A stretch of DNA of 64,000 nt from Lojkania enalia (GCA_010094045.1 ML986663.1:1-64000), one strand, 5' to 3'; counted from the first letter of the stretch, positions 11,236 through 23,534 are shown. The notes: generated by a model not told the origin, from the sequence alone. Made by a program: numbers and translations.

Positions 11236-12733
11236 ATGCCCCGGCGCAAGTTCATGTAAGCAATTTATTTCTATTCACGATTTCGAGTGCCCCACTAATC
11301 ACCCTTCCTTTAGCGACAAGAAAAACGCGACCACGTTTCAATTAGTCTATCGCGCCCAAAATGACCCGCGAATACACGATTCGGATGCTCCCGACCAGGT
11401 CTTCAAGGAAGTCGCCCCGCCGAACGCTCGCCAGGGTTACGAAGCAGCCACCAGCTCCAAGGCATCACAGTATTCTTCGGCAACAGGCCGGAGCAAGATC
11501 AAGACAAGGGGTGACCTCGAAGACGAATTCGGACTGAAGGTACGGAAAAATGAGGGGGAGGCTGCCAACTACGGGATCTTTTACGATGACTCTGAGTACG
11601 ACTATATGCAACATATGCGGGATTTGGGCACTGGTGGGGGAGAAGCGTATTTTGTAGAAGCGCCAGGCCAGAAAAAGAAAGGCAAAGAGAGATTTGATCT
11701 TGCGGATGCGCTTCGAGCAGCATCACTTGATGGCAGGCAAAGTGATGCCGGAATCAGTGTCAGCAGCAGTGTTAGCAGGGCGGCTAGCGATGTCTTTGGG
11801 GAGGAAATGGCCCCATCGGAGTTCGTGCGGAAGACGACCTATCAAGACCAGCAAAACATCCCGGATGCAATTGCAGGTTTACAGCCGGATATGGACCCAA
11901 GGTTACGGGAAGTGCTTGAGGCATTGGAGGATGAAGCATATGTGGAAGATGACGAAGACGTCTTTGCGGAATTGGCAGAAGAGGGAGTTGAGGTTAATCA
12001 GCGGGAGTGGGAGACATCCGGCTGGAGTGACCAGGATGCTGTGGACTGCTACCTCCAAGGAGAAGAAGACGAAGGATGGGAGACGGACGATACGATCAAG
12101 GCCTCCACTTCAGTGAAAGCGAAGTCAAAGCAGTTTGAAGATGGGGGAATTGCATTAAATGATACTGATCCACTTCCTGCCCCCGATGCTGTACCTGCGC
12201 CAACTGAAGAGGACAACGCTTGGCTCGACGAATTCAACAAGTTCAAGAAAGATGCAAAAGCCGCCAAAGCGCCTGAACCCGCGGCGCCGTCTGATGCCCA
12301 GTCTTCTATTCTGACAGGTGCCTCGGCGCTCACTGAGGGAGGGCGAAAGAAAAAACGGAAAGGCGCCCTCACATCTACATCAGGGTACAGCATGTCGTCT
12401 TCTGCCCTTCACCGCACGGAAGGACTGAGTCTTCTGGATCAACGATTCGACAAGATTGAGGAGGAGTACGCTGCGGAGGATTTCCCCGACGATGCTTCAA
12501 TGGTGTCTGGTATGAGTAAAATGTCTGGCATGACGGGGATGTCGAATACGAGCGAGGCGCCACGGCTGAGATCGGACTTTGACACCATCATGGACGACTT
12601 TTTGGGTAGCCACTCTAAGGCGTCTAAGAGATATGTCAAGAAGGGGGTCCACGGGAACGGGATGGCGCAGCTGGACGAGATCCGAAAGGGCCTTGGACCT
12701 GCGAAGGTGAAGCCGAAGACACAAAAGGCATAA
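11236..12733 (+). CDS. LTV1: LTV1-like 40S ribosome biogenesis factor
   Basis: Ltv1 is a non-ribosomal protein on late pre-40S particles, needed for head assembly and export of the small subunit (family knowledge). Two exons: a 20-nt first exon 11236-11255 and 11314-12733; 1440 nt, 479 aa. The N-terminus MPRRKFIDKKNATTFQLVYR followed by AQNDPRIHD is the diagnostic Ltv1 start. Other family features are LEDEFGLKVRKNEGEAANYG, IFYDDSEYDYMQHMRDLG, acidic stretches around 110-150, and a Lys-rich C-terminus. The tiny first exon ends inside codon 7, and the frame is open throughout exon 2. Identity is high confidence. Confidence 0.94.
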
Positions 12734-13275
12734 GCCTTCCACCATTGGTTCATTTGCGCATTTTAGGTTATGATTTTGGCGCTAGGGAATTTGGGGCTCC
12801 AGAACGATTTAGGTAGGGTCAACGAGTAGGATATTTCGGAACTATAGCATGATATACCCGTATTGAATGGAAAGGGAACACCCGATGTTGACGCAATGAA
12901 ACACATTAAAATGCTTTTATATTACCTATTCGTGACATCCATTTATTGAAGAAACGTGACAGATACATCTGTCTGGCGTAGTCCCGAGCTGTCCCGGATG
13001 AAAGTCTAGGTTGATTATCCGTAGAAACTTCCCCTGAGGCCCCCCCAAGCTTCATATCCTGGGAGCTTCTGCAACTTCCTTGACTAGACTTTTCTCCTAT
13101 TTCAGCTTACACAACGCCGGTGGTTGCTGGTGTCTGGTGTCGACGAGGAGAGGGTTTTGATAAGAGGCATTTCCTCTCCTGCCGTGGGTTGCATCTGCCG
13201 CTTTCTTCTCCCAGCCCGCCAGCCAATGCAAATACAAAATATTCCAGAATCCATCTTGCCATGACCTATAACGCC
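12734..13275. other. Convergent intergenic region, LTV1 and BET5 3' ends
   Basis: The 540 bp between two convergent stop codons hold no supportable gene. An AT-rich stretch around 12890-12950 is a plausible polyadenylation area. Confidence 0.5.
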
Positions 13276-13833
13276 TCAAGCTGGAAGAACAGCCTGGATA
13301 AACGTGTCTAGTCCCCGCTCAAACATCTCATTTGCAACACCAATCCCTCCTGGATGCTCTACCGGCGCCAGCGGGTTCTTGACCACGTATTCGACGTAGA
13401 GGTTGGCCCAGATCTGGTGTAGATACGGCCGCAGATTGTTTTGTTTCGTGTCGGTGAGCATGACGAACTTCATGCGCGTGGGCGTCTCGTAATAGTGCAG
13501 CTTGTATTCGCCGGTCCGATACGAGAGGAAGGTGTCGTCCTCGCCCCCGAGCTTCTGCACCATGTTCCGCAGCGAGAAGACCAGGCCGAATATCAGCTTC
13601 TCGTCGTCGGCGTTGGACCGGCCCTTGCGCCCGGTGGCGACGGGGTCATCGCTAGTGATGCTCGATCCTGACTGCGGTCGCGCGCTCTTCCCGCTGGAGG
13701 ATACCGGCCGCGGCGTCCACCGCTTGCTGTATATGCATTCGGCTGTGACTCAGTCAGCAATGCGCTGCACACCCCGAGGGCAGCGGGACAGCTCACTATG
13801 GCGGTCGAAGATGTAGAAAGCGTACAGCACCAT
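13276..13833 (-). CDS. BET5: TRAPP complex subunit Bet5/TRAPPC1
   Basis: A small longin-fold subunit of the TRAPP tethering complex and Rab/Ypt1 exchange factor at the Golgi. Two exons: 13833-13797 and 13742-13276; 504 nt, 167 aa, the usual size. Exon 1 gives MVLYAFYIFDRH, and the splice completes H-TECIYSKRW, the conserved longin N-terminus. A Ser-rich insert (about 24-50) is followed by KLIFGLVFSLRNMVQKLGG, then SYRTGEYKLHYYETPTRMKF and VEHPGGIGV near the C-terminus, all typical of Bet5. The gene is divergent from the CaMKK-like gene. Confidence 0.95.
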
Positions 13834-14321
13834 GGCGCCGGGTGGTTGGTGGTGGGAGGGCCTCGCGCGGCCCAAGTCATGCACCCCGCCCAGCGCCTGC
13901 GACAGAGCTCACCGGACAAGGCGCATCGACGACGATTGAGAGGACCACTCCGAGGCGCCAAGTGGCGGCACTGGGGAGAAGTTCGAGTTTGGCCCCCGCC
14001 AAGGCTGATTGGTGGGCGTTCTTGCGAAGCTTTGGTTGTCAATGGACGATTCGATGCCTGAGGCTGATAGCTGCTGCGTTCTCGAATGGCAGTTGCACAA
14101 TATTGCCTGCCCCTCTCGCCGCTCGACACCTTCCTGCGCCCTGCAGTCTGTCCCGTTGCCAATTGCCTGGCCAGCCAGCCCTACCTAATCGTTCCAATCT
14201 GTTTGCTGCCTATCCGCTGCTCTACTATTTTACTATTTCTCGGGTTGAGTGCCCAGCGCTTCTGCGCGTTCATCCCTTCCTGTGCAGTCACTATTGCTCG
14301 CCCGCCCCGATAGCTGTGGCC
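13834..14321. promoter_or_regulatory. Shared upstream region of BET5 and the CaMKK-like gene
   Basis: 488 bp separate two divergent start codons. It is GC-rich near BET5 and pyrimidine-rich just before the kinase ATG (14200-14310), common for fungal 5' leaders. A long frame continues upstream of the kinase ATG, but its sequence is not protein-like. Confidence 0.5.
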
Positions 14322-17045
14322 ATGGCCGACTCTCCGCTGCGGGCCATGCCCCTCTCCGACACGGACACGAACGTTCCCGGCCTCTATCCCTCTAATAACA
14401 TATCTCTAGATGTTCCTGCCGCGGGCGAAGGTGGAAGGCCGCCGCCATTGAAGTATATGTCAGTGCTACCGGCCACCTCGTTATCGTCGTGTTCGGCCCC
14501 GCTAAGGTTCTTCCAGGTCTGCCCCAGCCTATCACTCCCCGCTACGACACCACAAACGAGCAGCCTCATCGACGAGACGCGTGAAGGTCCGCAGCGCCCA
14601 TACTCGCAATTCGTTCATGTTTGCAGCCTAATAGCGGGTTCTGACTCTACTTGCAGGAAACGCTCAATGCGAGGTCTGAGTACAGCAACAGCGAAGATGA
14701 CGGAACCGCCCAGCACCGCATAAACCAGTACCTCGTGAAGCAAGAAATTGGACGGGGCTCGTTTGGAGCGGTGCACCTGGCCGTGGACCAGTATGGCCAA
14801 GAATATGTGAGGACTCAACCCACCCGATGGTACACGCAAGGCGACGCCGAGGACTCCCAAGCCGAATCATGATGCGAGTAGCCTGTGGGGGAATTGGCAT
14901 TGGCTCACGCTGACGCGCTGAGGGACAGGCTGTTAAAGAGTTTTCGAAGTCCCGCTTGCGGAAACGGGCGCAATCGAACCTCCTACGACGACCGAGCGCC
15001 CGGCGGCGACGGCAAGGTGCTCTTGCCGCGGGACTGGGGTTCAATTCCCCGCTGCATCGGCATTCGTCGTCCGACGAGAATAACTCCCTAGATCTCATCA
15101 AGGAAGAGATAGCTATTATGAAGAAACTAAATCACCCGAACCTCGTCTCGTTGATCGAAGTGCTCGACGACCCGGAGGAGGATTCGTTATACATGGTGAT
15201 GGAAATGTGCAAGAAGGGAGTAGTGATGCAGGTAGGTCTCGAGGAGCGCGCGGATCCCTACGACGAGGAACAGTGTCGATGCTGGTTTCGGGACATGATA
15301 CTAGGCCTCGAATACCGTACGTGCTTCGAGGAGAAGAATAGATCGAACAAAGGCTAACGAATGGTTCAGTTCATGCCCAAGGAATCATTCACCGAGACAT
15401 CAAGCCCGACAATTGTCTGATTACGGAAGATGACGTCCTCAAAATAGTCGATTTCGGCGTGTCGGAGATGTTCGAGAAGGAATCAGAAATGAAGACCGCC
15501 AAGTCCGCTGGTTCACCAGCCTTCATGCCGCCAGAGCTGTGTGTCCCGAAACATGGCCACGTTTCTGGGAGAGCTGCCGATATATGGTCTATGGGGGTCA
15601 CGCTTTACTGTCTTCTATTTGGCAGAATTCCCTTTGAGAAGCTTGGTATGATCGAGTTATACCAATCGATACGAATGGATTCCATCGAGTTCGATAAACC
15701 AATCAGTGACGACCTCAAAGATCTTCTTTTTCGACTACTAGAGAAAGATCCCGAGAAGCGGATTACGATGGAACAAATTAGAGTGCGCAAACCAATGCTG
15801 CTTCTTCGTTAGCAAAAGGCTGACCTATATAGGAACATCCATGGGTTACGAGACAAGGGACAGATCCTCTTCTACCGACTTCAGAAAATGTAGCTATCAT
15901 TGTCGAGCCGCCTACAGACGAAGAGGTGAATGCTGCCATTACCGGCAACATGGGTCATTTAGTGACGGTTGTGAGTATGACAGAGCTGGGTTCGCCTTGG
16001 AGAGATACTAAGAAGCTAGGTGCGAGCTGTGAAACGATTTAAACAGCTTCTCTTTAAGAGAAGACCGGAGGTCATGGATGGCATCCTTGGCAGTGCATCG
16101 CGTATCGTCCAACCTCCATTATCAATGCGGCCCTTAGGGAAGCGTCCAACCGCAGTACGAAAGGCCAAGTCCCAAGATACGGACGATCGCCGACCGATTG
16201 AAACTGCCTTAACAACGGAAGGTATCCATCGTGAAATCAAAATTGATGACAATGACGAGAAAATCCCACAGCATGCCGACGAGATGGCCTTTGCCAAACC
16301 CGGATTTCGACTAGAGGTATTGGGAACTGCTGCACCATTTAAAGGCCCCGTGACAAGTAGTCCTCTTGCTCCTCAACCGGTAGGTCTGACAGATGCCAAA
16401 GTGATACACGAAAACATATCCTACCGCCCACCAGTCTCCCAACCCGTCAGCGTCCCCAAGCCGGTAGTATCCTCTGCTCCTAATACTCCAGTCGGCAAAG
16501 GCCAGGCCCATGACCCTTTAGAAGACACCTTATTTCTACACATCGGAACCGGAGAGGACATGCCGCCTCCATCAGACAATACACACATCGTCTCGGAATC
16601 GCCCTCCAACGTCGACATGAACATCTACGAGGCCGCATACCAAGAAGAAATCCAACGGATCCTGAAGAACAAACCGGAATCCTCTCGCCGCCCAACGCTG
16701 TACCTCACCCGCCGCGTCGAAAACATCAAAGCGATCCGCGACAATGAAAATATCTTCGACTCGGGGAAAGCCATGGGTAAGGAGATTAAAGGTGGACTTA
16801 AGAGCTTCATCAAGCAGACGGCGAAGGATATTGAGAGTAGGGGCGAGCTGCAGAAACAGCTCGACGGGAAGGAAGGTTTGCTGAGTAGGGGATTGCGAAA
16901 TGTGAAGGAGTGGAAGGGTGTGGTGGAAGAGGCGAGGGAGAAGGTGAGGGAGGAGGAGCGCGAAAAGGAGAGGGAGAGGAGTAGGAGTTCGACGCCGGTG
17001 CAGAAGGGGAGTCGGAGTGGGACGCCGGTTGGGGGGGAGAAGTGA
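14322..17045 (+). CDS. Calcium/calmodulin-dependent kinase kinase-like protein kinase
   Basis: Ser/Thr kinase of the CaMKK/Ssp1/Sak1 group, upstream activators of AMPK/SNF1 or CaM kinases. Exons: 14322-about 14462 (donor uncertain), 14657-14806, 14929-15316, 15370-15782, 15833-15970, 16020-17045; about 751 aa. Seen: GRGSFGAVH (about 80), YAVKEFSKSR, an Arg-rich insert after the beta-3 lysine (about 112-140) like the RP insert of CaMKKs, HRDIKPDN (about 234), KIVDFGVSEMF, and the activation segment SAGSPAFMPPELC. The tail, from VRAVKRFKQL on, is long, basic then disordered and Glu/Arg/Ser-rich. The best-looking first donor (GTCAGT at 14459) would break the frame with the strong acceptor at 14656; a GTGCTA donor at 14463 keeps it. 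The kinase call is firm, the N-terminal 47 residues are tentative. Confidence 0.9.
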
Positions 17046-17064
17046 AATTGTGAGGGGACCGATG

Positions 17065-17117
17065 GGGGTTCCCCCAGGGGGGGGGGGAATGGGGAGATGG
17101 GAGAGGTGGGGAGGGGT
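17065..17117 (+). repeat. G-run tract with quadruplex potential
   Basis: Runs of five, eleven, four, three and four G bases occur just past the CaMKK stop, in its likely 3' UTR. This meets the usual four-run G-quadruplex pattern. No experiment is implied. Confidence 0.6.
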
Positions 17118-17357
17118 GAAATTGAGCTGAGAAGATACCTTTGCATGGTCCATTGGATTGAAGCGATGATCTGTGGCTGGTTCCTGGATGCTCCTGATGC
17201 CTTATCCTATATTACTTGTGGATTAGACTGTATGGCAAGTGAATAGCATGTTAGTAGAGAGGGTGTTTTTGGATGTTTTGTGATAAAGAGTGTGCTGTGA
17301 TGGGAGGGTGGTGAGGGTTAGAAAAGAGAATTGTTGAGCATGTGCGAAGGCTAGAGT

Positions 17358-17361
<4 letters not shown>

Positions 17362-17399
<38 letters not shown>
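17362..17399. repeat. (TG)19 dinucleotide microsatellite
   Basis: A perfect TG run lies about 320 bp downstream of the CaMKK stop codon, with a short AT repeat at 17437-17450. It is a simple repeat. Confidence 0.95.
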
Positions 17400-17400
<1 letters not shown>

Positions 17401-20400
17401 CTGAGTGAGATTTGGGGGCTATACAAAGACATGTGCATATATATATATATAGATTTTGATATCTACCATCTCGCTACAAGTAGACTGGCTTCTCTCCGAA
17501 TACATTGCCGATTGGGGAGGGGAAATAGCGCGTCCTGTTCTTTATTCTGTAACACGGAACTGGAGATTTGTAGCGTCGAGTCGTGCACGGCTTTGTTATC
17601 GAAGAGCGCCTACGGAATTTTGTAATAGTGCTATGCAAATTACATGATGCTCTCCGATGAATGGCGACGGGAATCTGTGCGCCGAGGTGATTGGCCGTCA
17701 TGATGTTCGGGGAGCTTTTGGCCGAATGCGTAAGGGTTAGGTTTATGTGAGTAGGATCTAGCTGTGGGGGAGGCGGAGAGAGAAGTTGGATTGGTGATGC
17801 GGTGAGTGGTTAATTAGATATGACGCGGGACGTATTTGATAATTTAAAGTGTAGTTTGTGCGCCAAGAATTCGGAGACATCTACGTAAGTGTGGAGAGAG
17901 GGGCAGGGGAAACGGAGATGGGGCTGGGGGAAGGAGTATTGGTCGAGTGAGGTGTTCAAGAGATTATAGTAATGAGTAAAGTGGTGTTGGATATGTCTGT
18001 TGAGCGACTGATTGAAAGGAGAGTTATTGGTGAGAATAAGAGATACCGATTGTAGGTCCGAGTTGATAGGTCATGAGTAGGAACATTTCGCAGGTACGGT
18101 GTACTGGGGCTAGGATTGGGATTTCTTTTATCCAGGACAAAAGTACAACATTTATGTATCCATAAATCTATAGAACGTGCTGACTGTAGCTATTTCATTG
18201 ATTTTCTGTTAAGCCGAGAGTCGCTCCGCTTTAGTGATGTATGCATTAATGTATGAAAGGAGATGCAAAACTAGTAGCGGGCAGCATACGAGTATTCGTG
18301 AGTGGGTTCGTGCTAGATGAGGGGATCCAGCAGCTCCGGGAATACCTGTTACTCTTGCAAGAGACTGTTGTTAACCTGATATCAAGTGAGGCGTAGAGTG
18401 GTAAGTGTCATTCTATGGTCCGCCATTGCTAATGTCTTTGACTAATAGTAGCGGTTGGACACGAAAAATCTGTGTTTCGCGAATTTCAACCAAAAGAGAA
18501 AGTACTAGGCAAGGATAGTGGTGGTAGTTATGACTGTCAAAAGCAATGTCTACTGTCGATCTGTTTGGACGAACGCCATCCGGATCGGAGAAGCTTGACT
18601 TTAGCATTTAGTACAAGCGTCGCATTTGGGAAGGTCGTCTCGCTAACGAAAAGTTGGCGGTATGCCGGCACGACGGATCCGATAACCTACCATAGTCATG
18701 GTAACGAATTGCGATATTGATCCTAAGCATATATTTAGAACCAGCTGGTACAAAGGTAGGTACTTCTGAGCTTGGGAGGGTAGTAGGTGCCGTCAACCTG
18801 AACGGAGACACTGCATGATAGCGCCTTGGTACGCTGTGGAGAAGACACTTTCTGGTCCTAGAGTGGCGTGATATTGTTGCTCACGGAGCGGGCCAAGGCG
18901 ACAGGGTTTAGTCTGTGAAACAAGCAACCCGATGGCGGCAGAATCGAGCTTATTTCAACCTAAACCTTTGCATTCGACTGTTTATCAAAAATATTTCTGT
19001 AAATGGCCCGGACATTTGGTTGATCCGTTCTGTGCCCTTATGCGCCTCAGCATGTTCCGGGATATGCAGAGTCGATCTAGTAAATTGAACCACACCAGTG
19101 GCTATGGGAATGATCAACCAAAGTCTTTTGATAGCGTATAATATGAGGAGTGCCGCATATATTGTCGATCGATTTAGATTGTGCCGGCCGTTGGTCGCTT
19201 AGTCCGAGGTATAGCTGGGAATCGCTAAAATGAGCATGTCAACATAAAGAACTCTATCAGCTATGCAATCTGCCGAGGGAATGACGGGCCGCCGATGTAC
19301 AGCAACAATACGTCCTATTAGCGATTTCGGAGTGTTACTAGGAAATCCTTTTACGTGTCAAAAGCTCGATTGCGTGCCACTGCGTGTGATTTTCGTCGCC
19401 GCCCCTCATATAACATTGCATTCTCAAGCAGCAGAGTGGGGCCCTGCGGGACGGCTCGAGCAATACACGATCCTGGCGTTTCACTAGCTGGTGGTCGTCT
19501 GGCGGTCTGATCTTATGCCATTGTGTAGTTGCCGGAAGCGACCGACATAGACACAGACAAAACGATTAGACCGCACGGATGCCCGTAAATCTATTACTGT
19601 GCCCTGTTCCTGGAATAGACGCCCAATAGATCTGGGATAAATGGGCACGAGCTCCATGCATCACGTTAACCTACAGAGGGGATGTGGGACAGAAACCGAT
19701 TTGCGGGACATGGCCTTATCTGCCAGCTGTCGTGCGCTGCGCCGCACGTAGTACAAAGACGGGCGTGAAGACTACTGTCATTTGCTGCATGGAGAAGGCG
19801 GCAGAAAGCTGGGCAATAACGGGATCGATCTCGGTCCTCATTTGCCCTCTTGAGTGATATGCTGCCTCACATACGGTCTGCCTCTTTGGGATCCGCGCTG
19901 GCCAGCGTGAGGGGGCCTTTGATAACGCTAACGGAAGGATCGCACATGATAATGCTGCCTTTAGCCAAGGAAAATGGGTCAGAAAAAGACAATAAGGCCA
20001 TCGGTGTCTGCTCTCTCCTGTCGTCTGCCGGACTGAGAACGGCAACAACTAGGCTGGTGGCACATCAATCTGGATGGAACAAGAGTAGTACGCCAGGTAT
20101 GACCGGGCCACTGGAGCCTTGTAGACCGGCAGCCAATAATGGCAACAGCTATGCTGTGAAGAGGCCTCTCGCAACCCGAGCGCGCGGGTCCGGCCAGAGC
20201 TGTGGATCTCGGGCAAGGTCGGTGCGAAGGTCGAGTAGAGAGGGCCTATTTGTGCGTACGGCTTGCAGGCCGGCTGCAGTGCGAAATCCTCTGCGTAATG
20301 CAGGGAAGCGGGCGACGGCAAGAGGCCCTGTGAGTGGCCGGGAGGGGGCCGAGTCGGGTCAATGTGAGAAGTGAGGTGGAAGCAGAGTGGAAGCAGAGTG

Positions 20401-20764
20401 GAAGCACATTGGCGGGGAGCAGCGCCACGGTGGTTGCTGGGCTTGGCAGACGACGGCTGCGGGGCAAACGCGAGGGAAGAGATATCTGGAGACAGACGGG
20501 CACGTCTCGCTTCAACGGCGTGCAGGCTACCGGACATGAAGCAGGGTGCGATGGGGCGGCATAGGACCAATCGCCGGGCGTTGCTGCAGCCTGCTTTTTT
20601 GCACCGGCAGACGTGCAGCTGCCCAGACATAAGCCCGGATCGAGTGCCAGCAGCTGGCCGGACGACCTCGGGATGGAGTTTTGTGATGGCAGCATGTGGG
20701 CATCCCAAGCTGCTCGACTACAATGGGCACGTCCGGGAGAGGAGAGCGCGGAGACTAGGAGGCA

Positions 20765-20802
20765 AGGGAGGGGAGGGGAGGGGAGTGGGAGTGGGAGATG
20801 GG
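20765..20802 (+). repeat. G-rich tract, quadruplex-forming pattern
   Basis: GGGAGGGGAGGGGAGGGG continues with further GGG runs. It lies about 1.2 kb upstream of the HAL4-like kinase ATG. It satisfies the four-run G-quadruplex pattern with one-base loops. Confidence 0.65.
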
Positions 20803-21492
20803 AGTGCGACTGCGGTGGAGGTCGGGTCAAGCTCGCACGGGCACAGCTCATGGCCGCTACCAAGGCAAGGCGTCGAGCACTTAGCATGACGTTTTCTGCC
20901 GTAGTAAATGGCACCTCGACGGGGGTTCCGCCAGCAGCACGCCGTTATTGTGCTTGGTGAGGATGAATAATGCGCGCGCTGGGCGAGACGAGGCGGTGTA
21001 TCCATACTCGCAGCGGGACGGCAGTAGTAGGGGCTGCGCAGGCCCGAGCAAGTAGGTACCGCGTAGTTCGGGGACGCAGCGTGCAGTCCACGCAGCAGTC
21101 GTGGTATCATCCACAAGGCGGGAGCGGACAAGAGGTGAGGGACGCTTTGGTTGCTTTGTCTCGGGTTCCTGGAGGGTAATGGCTCGCTCTGCAGCATCTG
21201 GCCGCCGCATGGCAGACCTCAGTGCGTGCCTTTGAGCCTGAGCCTGTCGCCGCGACCATGAGATGCGACTAGTCGTTCCATTGGAAGAAAGCAATAAAAT
21301 TAGCAGGAAAAATCGCGCATCCCCGCCTGCGCCTGTACATCTGCCGTCCTGGTGCTGGTACGCGGTCATAAAGACAGCCCCCGACGAGCTTGCGTGAAGC
21401 GCGCGTGCACACACGCACATCCTCTCAACCACTCGACTAACCTGCTCCCAACTCCTCCACACTCCCCAAGTACCACACAGTACCTCCCGCCG

Positions 21493-21522
21493 CCCAGCCC
21501 AGCCCAGCCCAGCCCAGCCCAG
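21493..21522. repeat. (CCCAG)6 minisatellite
   Basis: Six perfect CCCAG units lie about 490 bp upstream of the HAL4-like kinase start. The minus strand reads (CTGGG)6 and has G-quadruplex potential. In one minus-strand frame it encodes a Leu-Gly-Trp-Ala repeat that I take as an artefact. Confidence 0.9.
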
Positions 21523-22010
21523 CGACCCTAGCAACGTCCGTCACCACCGGCCGCCCGTCCCTGCGATTCTGCTGCGCTCTGCCTACATCATTTTCCTCTG
21601 TTCGCGCCAATCAGCCCCTCCGCCACTCTTGTCCGGGCCCTCTAAGCCACTGCCACCAGTCCTGCCAGCAGCCACGACTCGTTTGTAAGCACGCCTGATC
21701 GTGCTGGTCCTGTGGCATCTCATTCCATCCACATATCCGCCATTGTCTTCTTCCCTGTTCGCCGTCCAGCGGCCACATCTTTCACCGTGACTTCTTCATA
21801 TCAAGCCCGCAGTCACACTCCGCACACATTCAACTCCACCACCACCCCGAGCCGAAGAACAATTTGCGCCGTTTTGTGGACCTTCCAATAACACAATCCG
21901 GGCGCCGCTGCGCCCTGGCCCTCGACCACACTTCCTAGACGCTTCACACTCTCCCCCCGCAAGCCGGGTCTTGACCGTTTTCCCGCCGGCGACGTTACGC
22001 ACCCCGAATC

Positions 22011-23534
22011 ATGGCCGCACCCCCGAGCAGCAACCCGCAGTCTGCATCCTCAAAGCCTGTTTCCTCCCCTGCGCCCTCCGTGTCCACCACGGCCTCGTCG
22101 CTACACTCCAACCCCGATGGCAACTTTACTCTCCCGCCTCCCTCTCACGCTGGGACAAATAGCTTGGCCCCGAATGGCGATGGTGTGGCCAAGCCCAAGA
22201 AGCCGACCATGTCGTCGCGCATCAGTGGCATGTTCGGCCGACGGGACGAGAGCAGAGACTCGGCTCGCTCAACTGCCACCGACAGACATACGGACGGGAC
22301 CGTCGCAGCGAACGGTGTGCGCTCGCCGCCATCGCGCCAGACTTCAGTCAGCAAGGATAAGAACGCTCCAATCCAACCCTACCGGCGCTTCTGGGTAAAT
22401 GAAGATGGCACGCACGAGCATCACCTAAAGGTTGCGAAGCGACAGGAAAAATTGTCAGACATGTTCCAGAACTTGATGGGCAAGAAGCGGGAGGGCCACC
22501 ACGAGGAGCAACCTCTAAGTTTGATGTCAAATTGGGTCGACGTCATGCGAAACGAGAAAGAGAAGCTCGCGGAACAGAAGAATTCAGCCGGCAACATGTC
22601 ACAGACCTTGGTCCAGAAATATGGAAAATGTCAGGAAGTCGTCGGGCGTGGTGCCTTTGGAATCGTACGTGTTGCCCACAAAACCGACGCGAAGGACCCC
22701 AAGCGCGAGCAGCTCTATGCCGTAAAGGAGTTCAAGCAACGTCCCGGTGAATCGGCCAAGAAATACCAGAAACGACTGACCGCCGAATTCTGCATCTCTT
22801 CCTCGATGCAGCACCCCAACGTAATCAATACTCTGGATTTACTTCAGGACGAAAAGGGTGTTTACTGCGAAGTCATGGAGTACTGTTCCGGAGGCGACCT
22901 GTATACGCTTGTTCTCGCTGCCGGTCAGCTCGAAGTCGCCGAGGCCGACTGCTTCTTCAAACAGCTTATGCGAGGCGTTGAGTACATGCACGAGATGGGC
23001 GTGGCACATCGCGACCTGAAACCCGAGAATCTTCTCTTGACACAACATGGATCTATCAAGATCACCGATTTCGGCAACGGCGAATGCTTCCGTATGGCCT
23101 GGGAAAAGGAGGCTCACATGACGGCCGGTCTTTGTGGTTCCGCCCCGTATATCGCTCCTGAAGAATATGTCGACAAAGAATTCGATCCGCGTGCAGTCGA
23201 TGTCTGGGCATGCGGCATCATCTATATGGCCATGAGGACTGGACGTCACCTTTGGCGGGTCGCCCAAAAGGGTGAAGATGAGTTCTTTGATCGATACCTC
23301 GAGGATCGGAAAGAGGAGGCTGGCTACAGACCAATTGAGGTTCTACGACGGGTAAGTGCACCGTCGTACTGACTTGATTTCAGCACGCTAATAGGCTTCC
23401 AGCGCCAATGCCGCAATGTAATTTATTCAATTCTAGACCCTAACCCCACCCGCCGCCTTACCGCCCACCAAGTCCTCTATTCTGAATGGGTCAAGGAGAT
23501 CAAGGTCTGCCACGCTGGCAACGAAGGCTTCTAA
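22011..23534 (+). CDS. HAL4/SAT4-type serine/threonine kinase
   Basis: A fungus-specific kinase of the Hal4(Sat4)/Hal5/Npr1 group, which in yeast stabilises plasma-membrane K+ and nutrient transporters. Two exons: 22011-23351 and 23403-23534; 1473 nt, 490 aa. The N-terminal 200 residues are Ser/Pro-rich and include [12 protein letters not shown] and a conserved [18 protein letters not shown]. Kinase domain from about 203: [35 protein letters not shown] (about 333), [12 protein letters not shown], then [14 protein letters not shown], the APE of this family. The second exon uses an acceptor at 23402, giving [20 protein letters not shown]; an AG at 23395 would give a poor join. The C-terminus is CHAGNEGF. 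The gene has a very long structured upstream region, possibly a regulated 5' leader. Confidence 0.93.

Larger units (their letters stand above)
17046..22010. other. Five-kilobase gene-free region before the HAL4-like kinase
   Basis: I found no domain-bearing frame on either strand. The 17.4-19.7 kb part is of mixed composition with scattered short frames. From about 20.0 kb it becomes GC-rich, with long overlapping frames on both strands that translate to Ala/Pro/Arg/Ser-rich peptide, as expected of composition rather than selection. The last 600 bp (21.4-22.0 kb) are pyrimidine-rich on the plus strand, like a fungal 5' leader. A lineage-specific or non-coding RNA gene cannot be excluded. Confidence 0.5.

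Noticed and set aside
13842..14723. 293-codon frame running upstream into the CaMKK start
   Set aside because: The part before 14322 is promoter-like and not protein-like, and the frame must splice to reach the kinase domain.
15045..15062. tRNA T-arm-like GGGGTTCAATTCCCCG
   Set aside because: It lies inside a kinase exon, and no acceptor, D or anticodon arm surrounds it.
20049..21534. Several frames of 160-222 codons on the minus strand
   Set aside because: They overlap each other in different frames, are Ala/Pro/Ser-rich and lack domains; they are by-products of GC-rich DNA.
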